The notes under the pieces are model-generated. The model saw only the letters and a program-made list of their open reading frames with translations, ran no database searches and was not told the origin of the DNA. Of a DNA stretch of 28,991 nucleotides, positions 7,910 to 15,910 are shown in pieces (position 1 is the first letter of the stretch; each line of letters begins with the position of its first letter). The stretch is from NCBI GenBank assembly GCA_964397775.1, contig CAYNKL010000039.1:1-28991 (forward strand). Direction: 5' to 3'. The position numbers and the translations under genes were made by a program. The DNA comes from Allosediminivita sp964397775. Lineage in GTDB: Bacteria > Pseudomonadota > Alphaproteobacteria > Rhodobacterales > Rhodobacteraceae.

Positions 7910-9358
7910 ATGGAGATTCGCGAGGCGCTCACCTTCGACGACGTATTGCTTGTTCCGGCCGCATCCGACGTGCTGCCGAGCACCGCTGACACGCGCACGC
8001 AGGTCACCAAGTCCATCGCCCTGAACATTCCGCTTCTGTCGAGCGCCATGGACACGGTCACCGAATCCAAGATGGCCATCACTCTTGCGCAGGTCGGTGG
8101 CATGGGGGTGATCCACCGCAACCTGACCGTGGACGAACAGGCGCGCGAAGTGCGGCGCGTGAAACGCTTCGAGAGCGGTATCGTCTACAACCCGGTCACG
8201 CTGACCCCCAACCAGACCCTGGCCGATGCCCGCGCGCTGACCGAGCGCTACGGGTTCACCGGCTTTCCGGTCGTGGATGAGAATCGCAAGGTCGTGGGCA
8301 TCGTGACCAACCGCGACATGCGCTTTGCGCAGCGCGACGACACGCCGGTCCACGTCATGATGACCTCGGAGAACCTCGCCATCCTGCGCGAGCCCGCGGA
8401 TCGTGACGAGGCCATTGACCTGATGAAGGCGCGCCGGATCGAGAAGCTGCTGGTGACCAATGCCGAGGGACGCCTGACCGGGCTGCTGACGCTCAAGGAT
8501 ACCGAGCAGGCGGTGGTGAACCCGACGGCCTGCAAGGACAGTCTGGGTCGGTTGCGGGTGGCTGCGGCCTCGACGGTGGGCAACGCGGGTTTCGAGCGGA
8601 CGCAGGCGCTTGTGGATGCGGGCGTCGACATGGTGGTGATCGACACGGCCCATGGGCACAGCGCGGGCGTGGCCAAGGCGGTCGAGCGCGCCAAGTCGCT
8701 GTCGAACGAGGTTCAGGTCGTGGCCGGCAACGTGGCGACGGCCGAGGCGACGCGCGCGCTGATCGGCGCGGGCGCGGACGCGGTGAAGGTGGGGATCGGC
8801 CCGGGGTCGATCTGCACGACGCGCATGGTGGCCGGTGTCGGCATGCCGCAGCTGACGGCGATCATGGAATGCACCGCGGCTGCGGGCGACGTGCCGATCA
8901 TCGCCGACGGCGGCATCAAGTTCTCGGGCGATTTCGCCAAGGCCATCGCGGCGGGCGCCTCCTGCGCCATGGTCGGCTCGATGATCGCGGGCACGGACGA
9001 AAGCCCGGGCGAGGTGATCCTCTACCAGGGCCGGTCCTACAAGGCCTACCGGGGCATGGGGTCGCTTGGCGCCATGGCGCGCGGCTCGGCCGACCGGTAT
9101 TTCCAGAAGGATGCGGCCAGCGACAAGCTGGTGCCCGAGGGGATCGAGGGCCAGGTGCCCTACAAGGGCTCCGCGGGCGCGGTGCTGCACCAGCTGGTGG
9201 GCGGTCTGCGGGCGGCCATGGGCTACACCGGCTGCGCCACGGTCGCGGAGATGCGGAAGAACTGCCAGTTCGTGCGCATCACCAACGCGGGCCTGCGCGA
9301 GAGCCATGTGCACGACGTCGCCATCACGCGCGAAAGCCCGAACTACCGCATCGGCTGA
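7910..9358 (+). CDS. guaB: Inosine-5'-monophosphate dehydrogenase GuaB
   Basis: IMP dehydrogenase oxidises IMP to XMP with NAD+, the committed step to guanine nucleotides. The 482-aa protein opens with the family signature LTFDDVLLVP and has two CBS domains inserted at about 93-200. The catalytic loop GIGPGSICTTR carries nucleophile Cys302. The flap and C-terminal segment (EGIEGQVPYKGSAG) and a full-length end are present. The ATG at 7910 has a strong AAGGAG site upstream (about 7897-7902). The gene is monocistronic: a terminator-like hairpin lies before it and a strong terminator lies after it. Confidence 0.98.
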   Translation: MEIREALTFDDVLLVPAASDVLPSTADTRTQVTKSIALNIPLLSSAMDTVTESKMAITLAQVGGMGVIHRNLTVDEQAREVRRVKRFESGIVYNPVTLTPNQTLADARALTERYGFTGFPVVDENRKVVGIVTNRDMRFAQRDDTPVHVMMTSENLAILREPADRDEAIDLMKARRIEKLLVTNAEGRLTGLLTLKDTEQAVVNPTACKDSLGRLRVAAASTVGNAGFERTQALVDAGVDMVVIDTAHGHSAGVAKAVERAKSLSNEVQVVAGNVATAEATRALIGAGADAVKVGIGPGSICTTRMVAGVGMPQLTAIMECTAAAGDVPIIADGGIKFSGDFAKAIAAGASCAMVGSMIAGTDESPGEVILYQGRSYKAYRGMGSLGAMARGSADRYFQKDAASDKLVPEGIEGQVPYKGSAGAVLHQLVGGLRAAMGYTGCATVAEMRKNCQFVRITNAGLRESHVHDVAITRESPNYRIG

Positions 9359-9376
9359 GACTGCTGCTGTCGTCAT

Positions 9377-9406
9377 GGGGCCGTGCCGGGAGACCGGTGC
9401 GGCCCC
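9377..9406 (+). terminator. guaB terminator hairpin
   Basis: A 13-bp stem (9377-9389 with 9394-9406, two G-U wobbles) closed by a GAGA tetraloop begins 18 bases after the guaB stop. Only a short TTCC follows, so the U tract is weak, but position and stability fit a terminator. Confidence 0.7.
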
Positions 9407-9495
9407 TTCCGCATTGCTAAAATCGTTTTCGGAAACCCTGTCTTAATTGATCTGCGGTTAAGCCTGCCGTGCCTCGCGAGCGAGGCGGAGCTGCC

Positions 9496-9509
9496 TGGAG
9501 GGACGATTG
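9496..9509 (+). promoter_or_regulatory. Ribosome-binding site deciding a TTG start
   Basis: GGAGGG at 9496-9501 is followed after 5 bases by TTG at 9507. The next in-frame ATG, at 9519, would be 17 bases away, so TTG is the better start for the following gene. Confidence 0.65.
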
Positions 9510-10553
9510 GAAAAGCAAATGTTGACGCCGGTATTCACAAGCCCGCGCGCCCCTGGCGACGTGGGGATGGAGGGGGGTACACGGCAGGCGAGCTCCGCCA
9601 TGCCGGAGGATCGCCGGACACTTTCGCTGATGGAGCGGCTGGCCGACCGGCTGGATCAGATCGAGTTCAGCATCGGCGAGACGGTCGAGGTTTCGGAGCG
9701 GCTCAATACCGCCACGAACGAGCGAATCGCGCGTCTGGAAAAGCGCATCGATGCGCAGATGCCTGTCAGTGGCGCGGAACTGGACCGTGTCGCCGATGCC
9801 AATACGCTGCTGGCCGAACGGCTGGACAGGGCGATCGACCTTCTGGAGTGCAGCGACGCGCGCCTGTCGCTCATGGAGTCGCGACTTGATGCGATGGCGG
9901 CCCGGCTCGCGACCACGCGGGGGCCTGCGCTTCTCGAGGATCTTGCCGAAAGGATGGAAGAGCAGTTCGGCGCCTTCGGTGCAACTCTCGACCGGACCCG
10001 CAACGAATTGACCTCGGCAGCGCGCGAGGCGATCGAAGGGTCCGGTGTCGGCGCCGCCGAGGCCGAGCAGACGGCGCTGCTGGCGCGGTTGAACCGCCAG
10101 ATCTTGTCGGCGCTGGAGGGCATTGGCGGTGCCTCGCAGCGGTCGGAAGCGGTGCAGGGGGAACTGCGTGATCTGCTGAAGCGCGTCGCGGAAACGCAGG
10201 GTGCGGCGACGCCCCGCGCCGCGACCGCGGCGGACGAGGCCAAGGTGCTGCGCCGGCTGTCGGTCCTGAACGGCCAGATCGCGGCGCGTGCCGACGCGCT
10301 TGGCGAGGGCCCGGAGCTGTCTGCGCTTGTGCAGAGTATCCGCCGTGCGATCGAGACGATCCTTGTCGAGGCGCGCAATTCCCGGACCTCTGCCCAGCAG
10401 GGGGCGGCGGCGCAGGCTGAACCGGCGCCGAGCGCACCCGTGCCGAGCGCGCCGGCGCATGCGGTACTGGCACCCACGGCACAGGCGACCAGCAAGGCTT
10501 TCGTCCTGGACCCGCACGACGATCCGGCGGGTCACGACTGGGCCGAGGGCTAG
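9507..10553 (+). CDS. Hypothetical coiled-coil protein
   Basis: I do not recognise this 348-aa protein. It has no signal peptide or membrane segment. Residues 1-35 look disordered. Residues 36-175 are rich in heptad-like Leu/Ala/Ile spacing with Glu, Arg and Asp (for example RLADRLDQIEFSIGE and ERLDRAIDLLE) and read as long coiled coils. Residues 200-290 contain further amphipathic helices. A Pro/Ala-rich linker occurs at about 300-330, before an acidic end. Such architecture suits a structural, scaffolding or chemoreceptor-like helical protein, but no function can be assigned. It is flanked by terminators on both sides and so is a single-gene unit. A small 6-bp hairpin (9471-9486) lies just before its ribosome-binding site. 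Confidence 0.75.
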   Translation: MEKQMLTPVFTSPRAPGDVGMEGGTRQASSAMPEDRRTLSLMERLADRLDQIEFSIGETVEVSERLNTATNERIARLEKRIDAQMPVSGAELDRVADANTLLAERLDRAIDLLECSDARLSLMESRLDAMAARLATTRGPALLEDLAERMEEQFGAFGATLDRTRNELTSAAREAIEGSGVGAAEAEQTALLARLNRQILSALEGIGGASQRSEAVQGELRDLLKRVAETQGAATPRAATAADEAKVLRRLSVLNGQIAARADALGEGPELSALVQSIRRAIETILVEARNSRTSAQQGAAAQAEPAPSAPVPSAPAHAVLAPTAQATSKAFVLDPHDDPAGHDWAEG

Positions 10554-10570
10554 GCGCCACCCGAAACGGA

Positions 10571-10599
10571 GACGGCCCCCGGAAATACCAGGGGCCGTC
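10571..10599. terminator. Convergent terminator, first hairpin
   Basis: GACGGCCCC (10571-10579) and GGGGCCGTC (10591-10599) form a perfect 9-bp stem 18 bases after the coiled-coil gene's stop. It is followed by ATTCGT, a weak T tract, and can serve plus-strand transcripts. Confidence 0.65.
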
Positions 10600-10614
10600 A
10601 TTCGTGACGTGGAT

Positions 10615-10638
10615 CGTGTGCCCAGGAAGGGGCACACG
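10615..10638. terminator. Convergent terminator, second hairpin
   Basis: CGTGTGCCC (10615-10623) and GGGCACACG (10630-10638) form a perfect 9-bp stem with a 6-base loop, 10 bases beyond the minus-strand stop at 10648. It probably ends the ABC-transporter operon. Confidence 0.6.
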
Positions 10639-10647
10639 GCCGGGGGC

Positions 10648-11637
10648 TCAGTTGGAGAGCGCCTGCTCGGTAATAACGTGGGTGAAGGCGCCTTCCGGCT
10701 CTTTCGTGATCACCGGGTCGGACCCGCCGGCAAGCAGGGTGTCGACCGTGCGCTGGTAGTCGGCTTCATCGAGGCTGCCATCGGAGCCCGCGGTGAGCTT
10801 GGCGACCTCTTCCATCATGCGGATCTGGTGTTGTTCGGTCTGGGCGCCGGTCTCGTCATAATCCAGCACGATCATGGCCGCTTCCTCGGGGTTTTCCTCG
10901 GCCCATTTCCAGCCCTGCATGGAGGCATCCACGAAGCGCGCCATCTTGTCGACGAAGGCCTCGTCCTCGAGATCGTCCTCGAGCACGTAGAGCCCGTCCT
11001 CGAGCGTTGCGACGCCCTGGTTCTCGTACTGGAAGGTCACCAGTTCCTCGGGCGCGACGCCCGCGTCGATGACCTGCCAGTATTCGTTGTAGGTCATGGT
11101 GCTGATGCAGTCGGCCTGGCGCTGAAGGAGCGGGTCGACGTTGAAGCCCTGCTTGAGCACCTCGACGCCGTTTTCGTCGGCGCCGTCGGTTTCGATGCCG
11201 AGCTGGCTCATCCACGACAGGAAGGGATATTCGTTGCCGAAGAACCAGACACCGAGCGTGCGGTTCGCAAGGTCGGCCGGTTCCTCGATGCCGACGTCGC
11301 CCCAGCAGGTCAGCATCATGCCCGAGGCCTTGAAGGGCTGGGCGATGTTGACCAGCGGCAGGCCGTTTTCGCGCGCGGCCAGCGCGGCGGGCATCCATTC
11401 CACGATCACGTCGGCGCCACCGCCGGCGATCACCTGCGTGGGGGCGATGTCGGGGCCGCCGGGCAGGATGGTGACGTCGAGATCCGCCTCGTCGTAGTAG
11501 CCGTTTTCGAGCGCCACGTAGTAGCCCGCGAACTGGGCCTGCGTGACCCACTTGAGCTGGAGCGTGACCTCGTCCTGCGCCATGGCAGGCGCCGCGAATA
11601 GGGATGCCGCGGCTGCGGCGAGGATAGTGCGTTGCAT
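10648..11637 (-). CDS. ABC transporter periplasmic substrate-binding protein, NMT1/THI5 type
   Basis: The 329-aa precursor has a classical signal peptide with likely cleavage after AMA at residue 20. The mature part starts with VTLQLKWVTQAQFAGYYVA, typical of NMT1/THI5-like binding proteins (thiamine-pyrimidine, riboflavin, nitrate/sulfonate relatives). It would capture the substrate in the periplasm for the two permeases and ATPase encoded just upstream. In this operon, beside dihydropyrimidinase and amidohydrolase genes, the ligand is most likely a pyrimidine base, dihydropyrimidine or hydantoin-like compound; that is inference from context. It is the last gene of the operon, 64 bases after the permease, behind a CCCGGG-TTGT-CCCGGG hairpin (11669-11684), and has its own GGAGG-like site. 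That arrangement allows a higher level of binding protein. Confidence 0.88.
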   Translation of the reverse strand: MQRTILAAAAASLFAAPAMAQDEVTLQLKWVTQAQFAGYYVALENGYYDEADLDVTILPGGPDIAPTQVIAGGGADVIVEWMPAALAARENGLPLVNIAQPFKASGMMLTCWGDVGIEEPADLANRTLGVWFFGNEYPFLSWMSQLGIETDGADENGVEVLKQGFNVDPLLQRQADCISTMTYNEYWQVIDAGVAPEELVTFQYENQGVATLEDGLYVLEDDLEDEAFVDKMARFVDASMQGWKWAEENPEEAAMIVLDYDETGAQTEQHQIRMMEEVAKLTAGSDGSLDEADYQRTVDTLLAGGSDPVITKEPEGAFTHVITEQALSN

Positions 11638-11668
11638 TGACGAACCTCCGTGTTGTCGTCGGTGACGG

Positions 11669-11684
11669 CCCGGGTTGTCCCGGG
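11669..11684 (-). other. Intra-operon hairpin before the binding-protein gene
   Basis: CCCGGG (11669-11674), TTGT and CCCGGG (11679-11684) form a compact 6-bp stem in the only sizeable gap among the transporter genes. It may stabilise the distal mRNA segment for the binding protein, as seen in other ABC operons. This is inference. Confidence 0.4.
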
Positions 11685-11701
11685 TCCGGGTTGTGGATCT
11701 G

Positions 11702-12547
11702 TCAGCCCCGCTGCGAGGCGTGCCAGAATGTCAGCCGTTTCTCGAGCGCGGCGATGATGCCGTAGAAGAGCGTGCCCGCCAGCGCGGCCACCAAGATGGC
11801 GGCCCAGACCATGCCGAGGTCAAGCTGACCGATGCTGGTCGAGATGCGGAAACCGAGCCCCAGCGTGGGGCTGCCGAAAAACTCGGCAACGATCGCCCCG
11901 ATCAGCGCCAGGGTGGTGCAGACCTTCAGGCCGTTGAAAATGAAGGGCAAAGCCGCGGGCAGGCGCAGCTTGATGAGCGTCTGTCCCCAGTTCGAGGCGT
12001 AGGTGCGCATGAGGTCGCGCTGCATGGCGGTGGTGTCGGTCAGGCCCGCCACGGTGTTCACCAGCATCGGGAAGATCACCATGAGCACCACGACGGCCGC
12101 CTTGGACTGCCAGCCGAAGCCGAACCACATGACGAGGATCGGCGCGGTGCCGACGATGGGCAGGGCCGCCATGAAGTTGCCCAGCGGCAAAAGTCCCCGG
12201 CGCAGGTAGTCGTAGCGATCGACCAGCAGCGCCACGAGGAAGGCCGCGGCGCAGCCCATGAGGTAGCCCGACAGCGCGCCCTTGAGGATGGTCTGCACGA
12301 AGTCGCCCCAGAGCAGCGGGGCGTTCGCGGCGAAGGTCTGGCCGATCATGCTCGGCGGCGGCAGGATCACGTGCGGCACGTCGAAGCCGCGCACCATGAG
12401 CTCCCACATGCCGAGCAGGGTGCCGCCGAAGATCAACGGCACGGCCAGCGCCCCGGCGCGGGTGGTGCCGCCTGGGCCGTTGGCGATGCGGACATTGATG
12501 GCCCAGCCAGCGGCCCAAAGGATCAGTGCAAAGACGACGAGGCTCAT
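11702..12547 (-). CDS. ABC transporter permease (second subunit), BPD/NitT/TauT-like
   Basis: The 281-aa inner-membrane protein has about six hydrophobic segments, starting at the N terminus (VVFALILWAAGWAINV). The conserved cytoplasmic coupling loop near 176-206 (DLMRTYASNWGQTLIKLRLP) is the EAA motif that docks on the ATPase. PPPSMIGQTF precedes the core fold, as in NitT/TauT-family permeases. Its start overlaps the stop of the first permease by 4 bases (ATGA), so the two are translationally coupled and probably form a heterodimeric channel. Confidence 0.9.
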   Translation of the reverse strand: MSLVVFALILWAAGWAINVRIANGPGGTTRAGALAVPLIFGGTLLGMWELMVRGFDVPHVILPPPSMIGQTFAANAPLLWGDFVQTILKGALSGYLMGCAAAFLVALLVDRYDYLRRGLLPLGNFMAALPIVGTAPILVMWFGFGWQSKAAVVVLMVIFPMLVNTVAGLTDTTAMQRDLMRTYASNWGQTLIKLRLPAALPFIFNGLKVCTTLALIGAIVAEFFGSPTLGLGFRISTSIGQLDLGMVWAAILVAALAGTLFYGIIAALEKRLTFWHASQRG

Positions 12548-13536
12548 GTCTGCATCCCCATGCGGGCGAGTGTCCTGCGTTCCAGCCAGCCGAGCAGGCC
12601 GACGAGGATCGCGGCGAGGGCCGCGGCGGTCAGGAGCGCCGCCCAGATCTGCGCGGTCTGGCCGTAGTAGCTGCCCGCCAGCATCCTTGCGCCCAGACCG
12701 CCGCGCTGCACCGGAAGCTCGCCCACGATGGCGCCCACGAGGCTGGCCGCGATGGCGATCTTGAGCGAGGCGAAGAGGTAGGGCACCGAGCTTGGCAGGC
12801 GCAGCTTCTGCAGGACGGTCCGCGCATCGGCGTTGTAGGTGCGCATGAGATCGAGCTGCATGGCATCCGGCGCGCGCAGGCCCTTCACCATGCCGACGAC
12901 GACCGGGAAGAAGCTGAGATAGGCCGAGATCACCGCCTTGGGCAGCAGCCCCTGCACGCCGATGGAATAGAGCACCACGATGATCATGGGCGCCAGCGCC
13001 ACGATGGGAATGGTCTGGCTGACGATGGCCCAGGGCATGACGGACATGTCCATGACCCGGCTGTGCACGATGCCGATGGCGAGCGCGACGCCCAGAACCG
13101 CGCCGATGACGAAGCCCACGAAGGTGGCGTTGAGCGTCACCAGCCCGTGGTAGACGAGGCTGCGGTTCGACAGGCTGCCCGAACGGACGAGGCCGCGGCG
13201 GCCGTTGACCTCTTCGTCGATGGTCGAATCGTAGAGCTCCTCGACCACCACATGGGGCGCGGGCAGGCGCGGGCGGGCGGTGGCCCAGCTTGCGCCGATG
13301 TGTTCCGGGTTCCGCAGGACAAGCGCCCAGTTCGACATGTCGCGCCGCTCGACCGCGCTGTCGGGCGAGACCACGGCACCGTCCCGTTCAGCCTGGGTCA
13401 GGACTTCCTTGATGTTCATGGGCACCGCGGCGACGTACCAGATCGCGATGAGCGCCAGGATCATGGTGACGACCGGCGGGATGCGCAGCCGTCGGCGCGA
13501 GCGCGCGGCGGTGCCTTCTACGACGGCCTCGCTCAT
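12544..13536 (-). CDS. ABC transporter permease (first subunit) with extended N-terminal periplasmic region
   Basis: The 330-aa permease has a cytoplasmic Arg-rich N terminus, a first membrane segment at about 20-39, then an unusually long hydrophilic stretch (about 42-133) before the core helices. The EAA coupling loop lies at about 221-250 (DAMQLDLMRTYNADARTVLQ). The partner permease is 49 residues shorter and lacks an equally long insert. The start at 13536 was chosen because it overlaps the ATPase stop in an ATGA arrangement; a longer open frame upstream is only a shadow of the ATPase gene. It works with the ATPase and binding protein for uptake, probably of a pyrimidine-type substrate. 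Confidence 0.9.
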   Translation of the reverse strand: MSEAVVEGTAARSRRRLRIPPVVTMILALIAIWYVAAVPMNIKEVLTQAERDGAVVSPDSAVERRDMSNWALVLRNPEHIGASWATARPRLPAPHVVVEELYDSTIDEEVNGRRGLVRSGSLSNRSLVYHGLVTLNATFVGFVIGAVLGVALAIGIVHSRVMDMSVMPWAIVSQTIPIVALAPMIIVVLYSIGVQGLLPKAVISAYLSFFPVVVGMVKGLRAPDAMQLDLMRTYNADARTVLQKLRLPSSVPYLFASLKIAIAASLVGAIVGELPVQRGGLGARMLAGSYYGQTAQIWAALLTAAALAAILVGLLGWLERRTLARMGMQT

Positions 13537-14348
13537 TCCTCGTACCCCGCGCGCAGGCCCTCGCGGACGCGGTGGGCGACCTCGATGAACTCGGGGCTGT
13601 CGCGGATGTCGAGCGGGCGCTCGCGGGGCAGGGGGCTTTCGATCACGTCGGTGATGCGGCCGGGCCGGGGCGACATGACCACGATGTGGGTCGAGAGGTA
13701 CACCGCCTCGGGGATCGAGTGGGTGACGAAGGCGATGGTCTTGCCGGTGCGGTCCCAGAGGCCCAGCAATTCCTCGTTGAGCCGGTCGCGCACGATTTCG
13801 TCCAGCGCCCCGAAGGGTTCGTCCATGAGCAGGATGTCGGCGTCGAAGGCGAGCGCCCGGGCGATCGAGGCGCGCTGCTGCATGCCGCCCGAAAGCTGCC
13901 ATGGGAACTTCTTCTCGAAGCCGGTGAGTTCCACGAGGTCCAGCACCCGCGCGATGCGTTCGGCCTGTTCGGACCTGGAAAAGCCCATGACCTCGAGCGG
14001 CAGGCGGATGTTGCCGGCGATGGTGCGCCAGGGATAGAGCCCCGCCGCCTGGAAGACATATCCGTAGGCGCGGGCCTTGCGGGCGGCGTCGGGGTCCATG
14101 CCGTTGACGCTGAGCTTGCCGCCGGTTGGGGTCTCCAGCGCCGCGATGCAGCGCAGGAGTGTGGTCTTGCCGCAGCCCGAGGGGCCGATGAAGCTGACGA
14201 AATCCCCCTTGGAGATGTCGAGCGTGACGTCCGAGAGGGCGTTCACCGGGCCGTCGGCGGTCTGGAAGGTCAGGAAGAGGTTCCGCGCCGAGACGACGGC
14301 GGGGGCGCTCTGCGGGGCCGTGGCGGAGGGGGCTGCGGCGGTCTGCAT
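13533..14348 (-). CDS. ABC transporter ATP-binding protein, NitT/TauT-like
   Basis: This 271-aa ATPase energises the adjacent permeases. Walker A is GPSGCGKTT (55-63), the Q-loop Gln is Q100, the signature is LSGGMQ (152-157), Walker B is ILLMDEP (172-178) and the H-loop His is H210. The DEPFGALD sequence and C-terminal PGRITDVI segment are typical of nitrate/sulfonate/pyrimidine-type importers. The first 20 residues are an Ala/Pro-rich extension. It begins 7 bases after the dihydropyrimidinase stop and overlaps the next permease by 4 bases, so it belongs to the same operon. Confidence 0.93.
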   Translation of the reverse strand: MQTAAAPSATAPQSAPAVVSARNLFLTFQTADGPVNALSDVTLDISKGDFVSFIGPSGCGKTTLLRCIAALETPTGGKLSVNGMDPDAARKARAYGYVFQAAGLYPWRTIAGNIRLPLEVMGFSRSEQAERIARVLDLVELTGFEKKFPWQLSGGMQQRASIARALAFDADILLMDEPFGALDEIVRDRLNEELLGLWDRTGKTIAFVTHSIPEAVYLSTHIVVMSPRPGRITDVIESPLPRERPLDIRDSPEFIEVAHRVREGLRAGYEE

Positions 14349-14355
14349 GTGTTCC

Positions 14356-15810
14356 TCAGACCCCCGTGGCCGGGATGCCGGTGCGTTCGACCGGGCGGGG
14401 CGCGGTGAGCTCCTTCCAGCTCGACAGCGCCTTGTTGACCGCGCCGTTGGCCTCGCGCTTGACGAACTTGCCGTGGCCGGGTTCGCTCTGGAGCTTACCG
14501 TCGTTCACGGCAAGCTGTCCGCGGGTGAGCACGTAGCGCGGCAGGCCCTTCACCTGCATGCCCTCGAAGACATTGTAGTCGATGGCGCTGGCCTGGGTGG
14601 CGGCGGTGATGGTCTTTTCCTTCTCGGGGTCGAGCACGAGGATGTCGGCGTCGGAGCCTTCGCGGATGGCCCCCTTCTTCGGGTAGCAGTTCAGGATCTT
14701 GGCGATGTTGGTGGAGGTTACGGCCACGAATTCCTCGGGCGTCAGGCGGCCGGTGGCCACACCTTGGGTCCAGAGCAACGGGATGCGGTCCTCGACCCCG
14801 CCGGTGCCGTTGGGGATCTTGGTGAAATCGCCTACACCGTAGCGCTTCTGGTCGGTGCTGAAGGCGCAGTGGTCGGTGGCCACGACGGACAGCGACCCGG
14901 CCTGCAGCCCGTGCCAGAGGCTTTCCTGGTGCTTCTTGTTGCGGAAGGGGGGCGACATGACGCGGCGGGCGGAGTGATCCCAGTCCTTGTCGAAATACTC
15001 GCTTTCGTCGAGCGTCAGGTGCTGGATCAGCGGCTCGCCCCAGACGCGCTTGCCCTGCTGGCGCGCGCGGCGGATGGCCTCGTGGCTTTCCTCGCAGGAG
15101 GTGTGCACGACATAGAGCGGCACGCCCGCCATGTCGGCGATCATAATGGCGCGGTTGGTGGCCTCGCCCTCGACCTGGCTGGGCCGCGAATAGGCGTGGG
15201 CTTCGGGGCCGGTGTTGCCCTCGGCCAGAAGCTTGGCCGACAGCTCGGCCACCACGTCGCCGTTCTCGGCATGGACCATGGCGATGCCGCCGAGCTCGGC
15301 CAGCCGCTGGAAGCTGGCGTACATCTCGTCGTCGTTCACCATCAGCGCGCCCTTGTAGGCCATGAAGTGCTTGAAGGTGTTGATGCCCCGCTCCTCGACC
15401 ACGGTCTTCATCTCGTTGAAGACCTGCTCGCCCCACCAGGTGACGGCCATGTGGAAGGAGAAGTCGCAATGCGCGCGCGTGGACTTGTTGTCCCACATCT
15501 GGATGGCATCGAGCAGGCCCTGGCCGGGCTGCGGCAGGCAGAAGTCGACCACCATGGTGGTGCCGCCCGCCAGCGCCGCGCGGGTGCCGGTGTCGAAATC
15601 GTCGGTGGAATAGGTGCCCATGAAGGGCATCTCGAGGTGGACGTGCGGGTCGATCCCGCCCGGCATCACGTAACATCCGCTGGCGTCGAGCGTCTCGTCG
15701 CCGCTCAGGTTCTTGCCGATGGCGGCGATGGTTTCGCCTTCGATCAACACGTCGGCCTCGAAGCTCATGTCATGGGTGACGACGGTGCCGTTCTTGATCA
15801 CTGTGCTCAT
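14356..15810 (-). CDS. hydA: Dihydropyrimidinase (D-hydantoinase family)
   Basis: The 484-aa protein opens 5,6-dihydrouracil or dihydrothymine to N-carbamoyl-beta-alanine or its methyl derivative, step two of reductive pyrimidine degradation. It is a cyclic amidohydrolase with a binuclear zinc site: His56 and His58 (DPHVH), carboxylated Lys153 (MAYKG), His180 (MVHAENGD), His236 (VVHTS) and Asp313 (ATDHC). Length matches the family. I chose the ATG at 15810, which has a GGGAGAAGAAG ribosome-binding site; the open frame continues upstream into a repeat-like hairpin region. A D-hydantoinase role for amino-acid hydantoins is an alternative, but preT/preA next door favours pyrimidines. Confidence 0.93.
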   Translation of the reverse strand: MSTVIKNGTVVTHDMSFEADVLIEGETIAAIGKNLSGDETLDASGCYVMPGGIDPHVHLEMPFMGTYSTDDFDTGTRAALAGGTTMVVDFCLPQPGQGLLDAIQMWDNKSTRAHCDFSFHMAVTWWGEQVFNEMKTVVEERGINTFKHFMAYKGALMVNDDEMYASFQRLAELGGIAMVHAENGDVVAELSAKLLAEGNTGPEAHAYSRPSQVEGEATNRAIMIADMAGVPLYVVHTSCEESHEAIRRARQQGKRVWGEPLIQHLTLDESEYFDKDWDHSARRVMSPPFRNKKHQESLWHGLQAGSLSVVATDHCAFSTDQKRYGVGDFTKIPNGTGGVEDRIPLLWTQGVATGRLTPEEFVAVTSTNIAKILNCYPKKGAIREGSDADILVLDPEKEKTITAATQASAIDYNVFEGMQVKGLPRYVLTRGQLAVNDGKLQSEPGHGKFVKREANGAVNKALSSWKELTAPRPVERTGIPATGV

Positions 15811-15853
15811 CTTCTTCTCCCTCCAGACCGTCTCGCGTCGCGGTCTTCTTCTT

Positions 15854-15908
15854 GGTTCAAATATCCCGGGGGAGTCGCCCCCTCGGGGGCGACGGGGGCA
15901 GAGCCCCC
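15854..15908. repeat. Double-hairpin REP-like element between two operon genes
   Basis: Two adjacent palindromes follow the amidohydrolase stop on the minus strand. One is GGGGGC/GCCCCC with a 3-base loop (15894-15908) and the other is GTCGCCCC/GGGGCGAC with a 4-base loop (15874-15893). They are flanked by the motif TTCAAATATCCCGGGGGAG (15856-15874). From memory, very similar GC-rich palindromes ending in CCCGGGATATTT-GAACC recur after genes across Rhodobacteraceae genomes. It may act as a partial terminator or mRNA-protecting element inside the operon. I saw no second copy here. Confidence 0.55.
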
Positions 15909-15910
15909 TC

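Noticed and set aside
9443..9461. TTAA...TTAA pair resembling a CtrA-binding site upstream of the coiled-coil gene
   Set aside because: The spacing is 11 bases, whereas the CtrA consensus needs 7.
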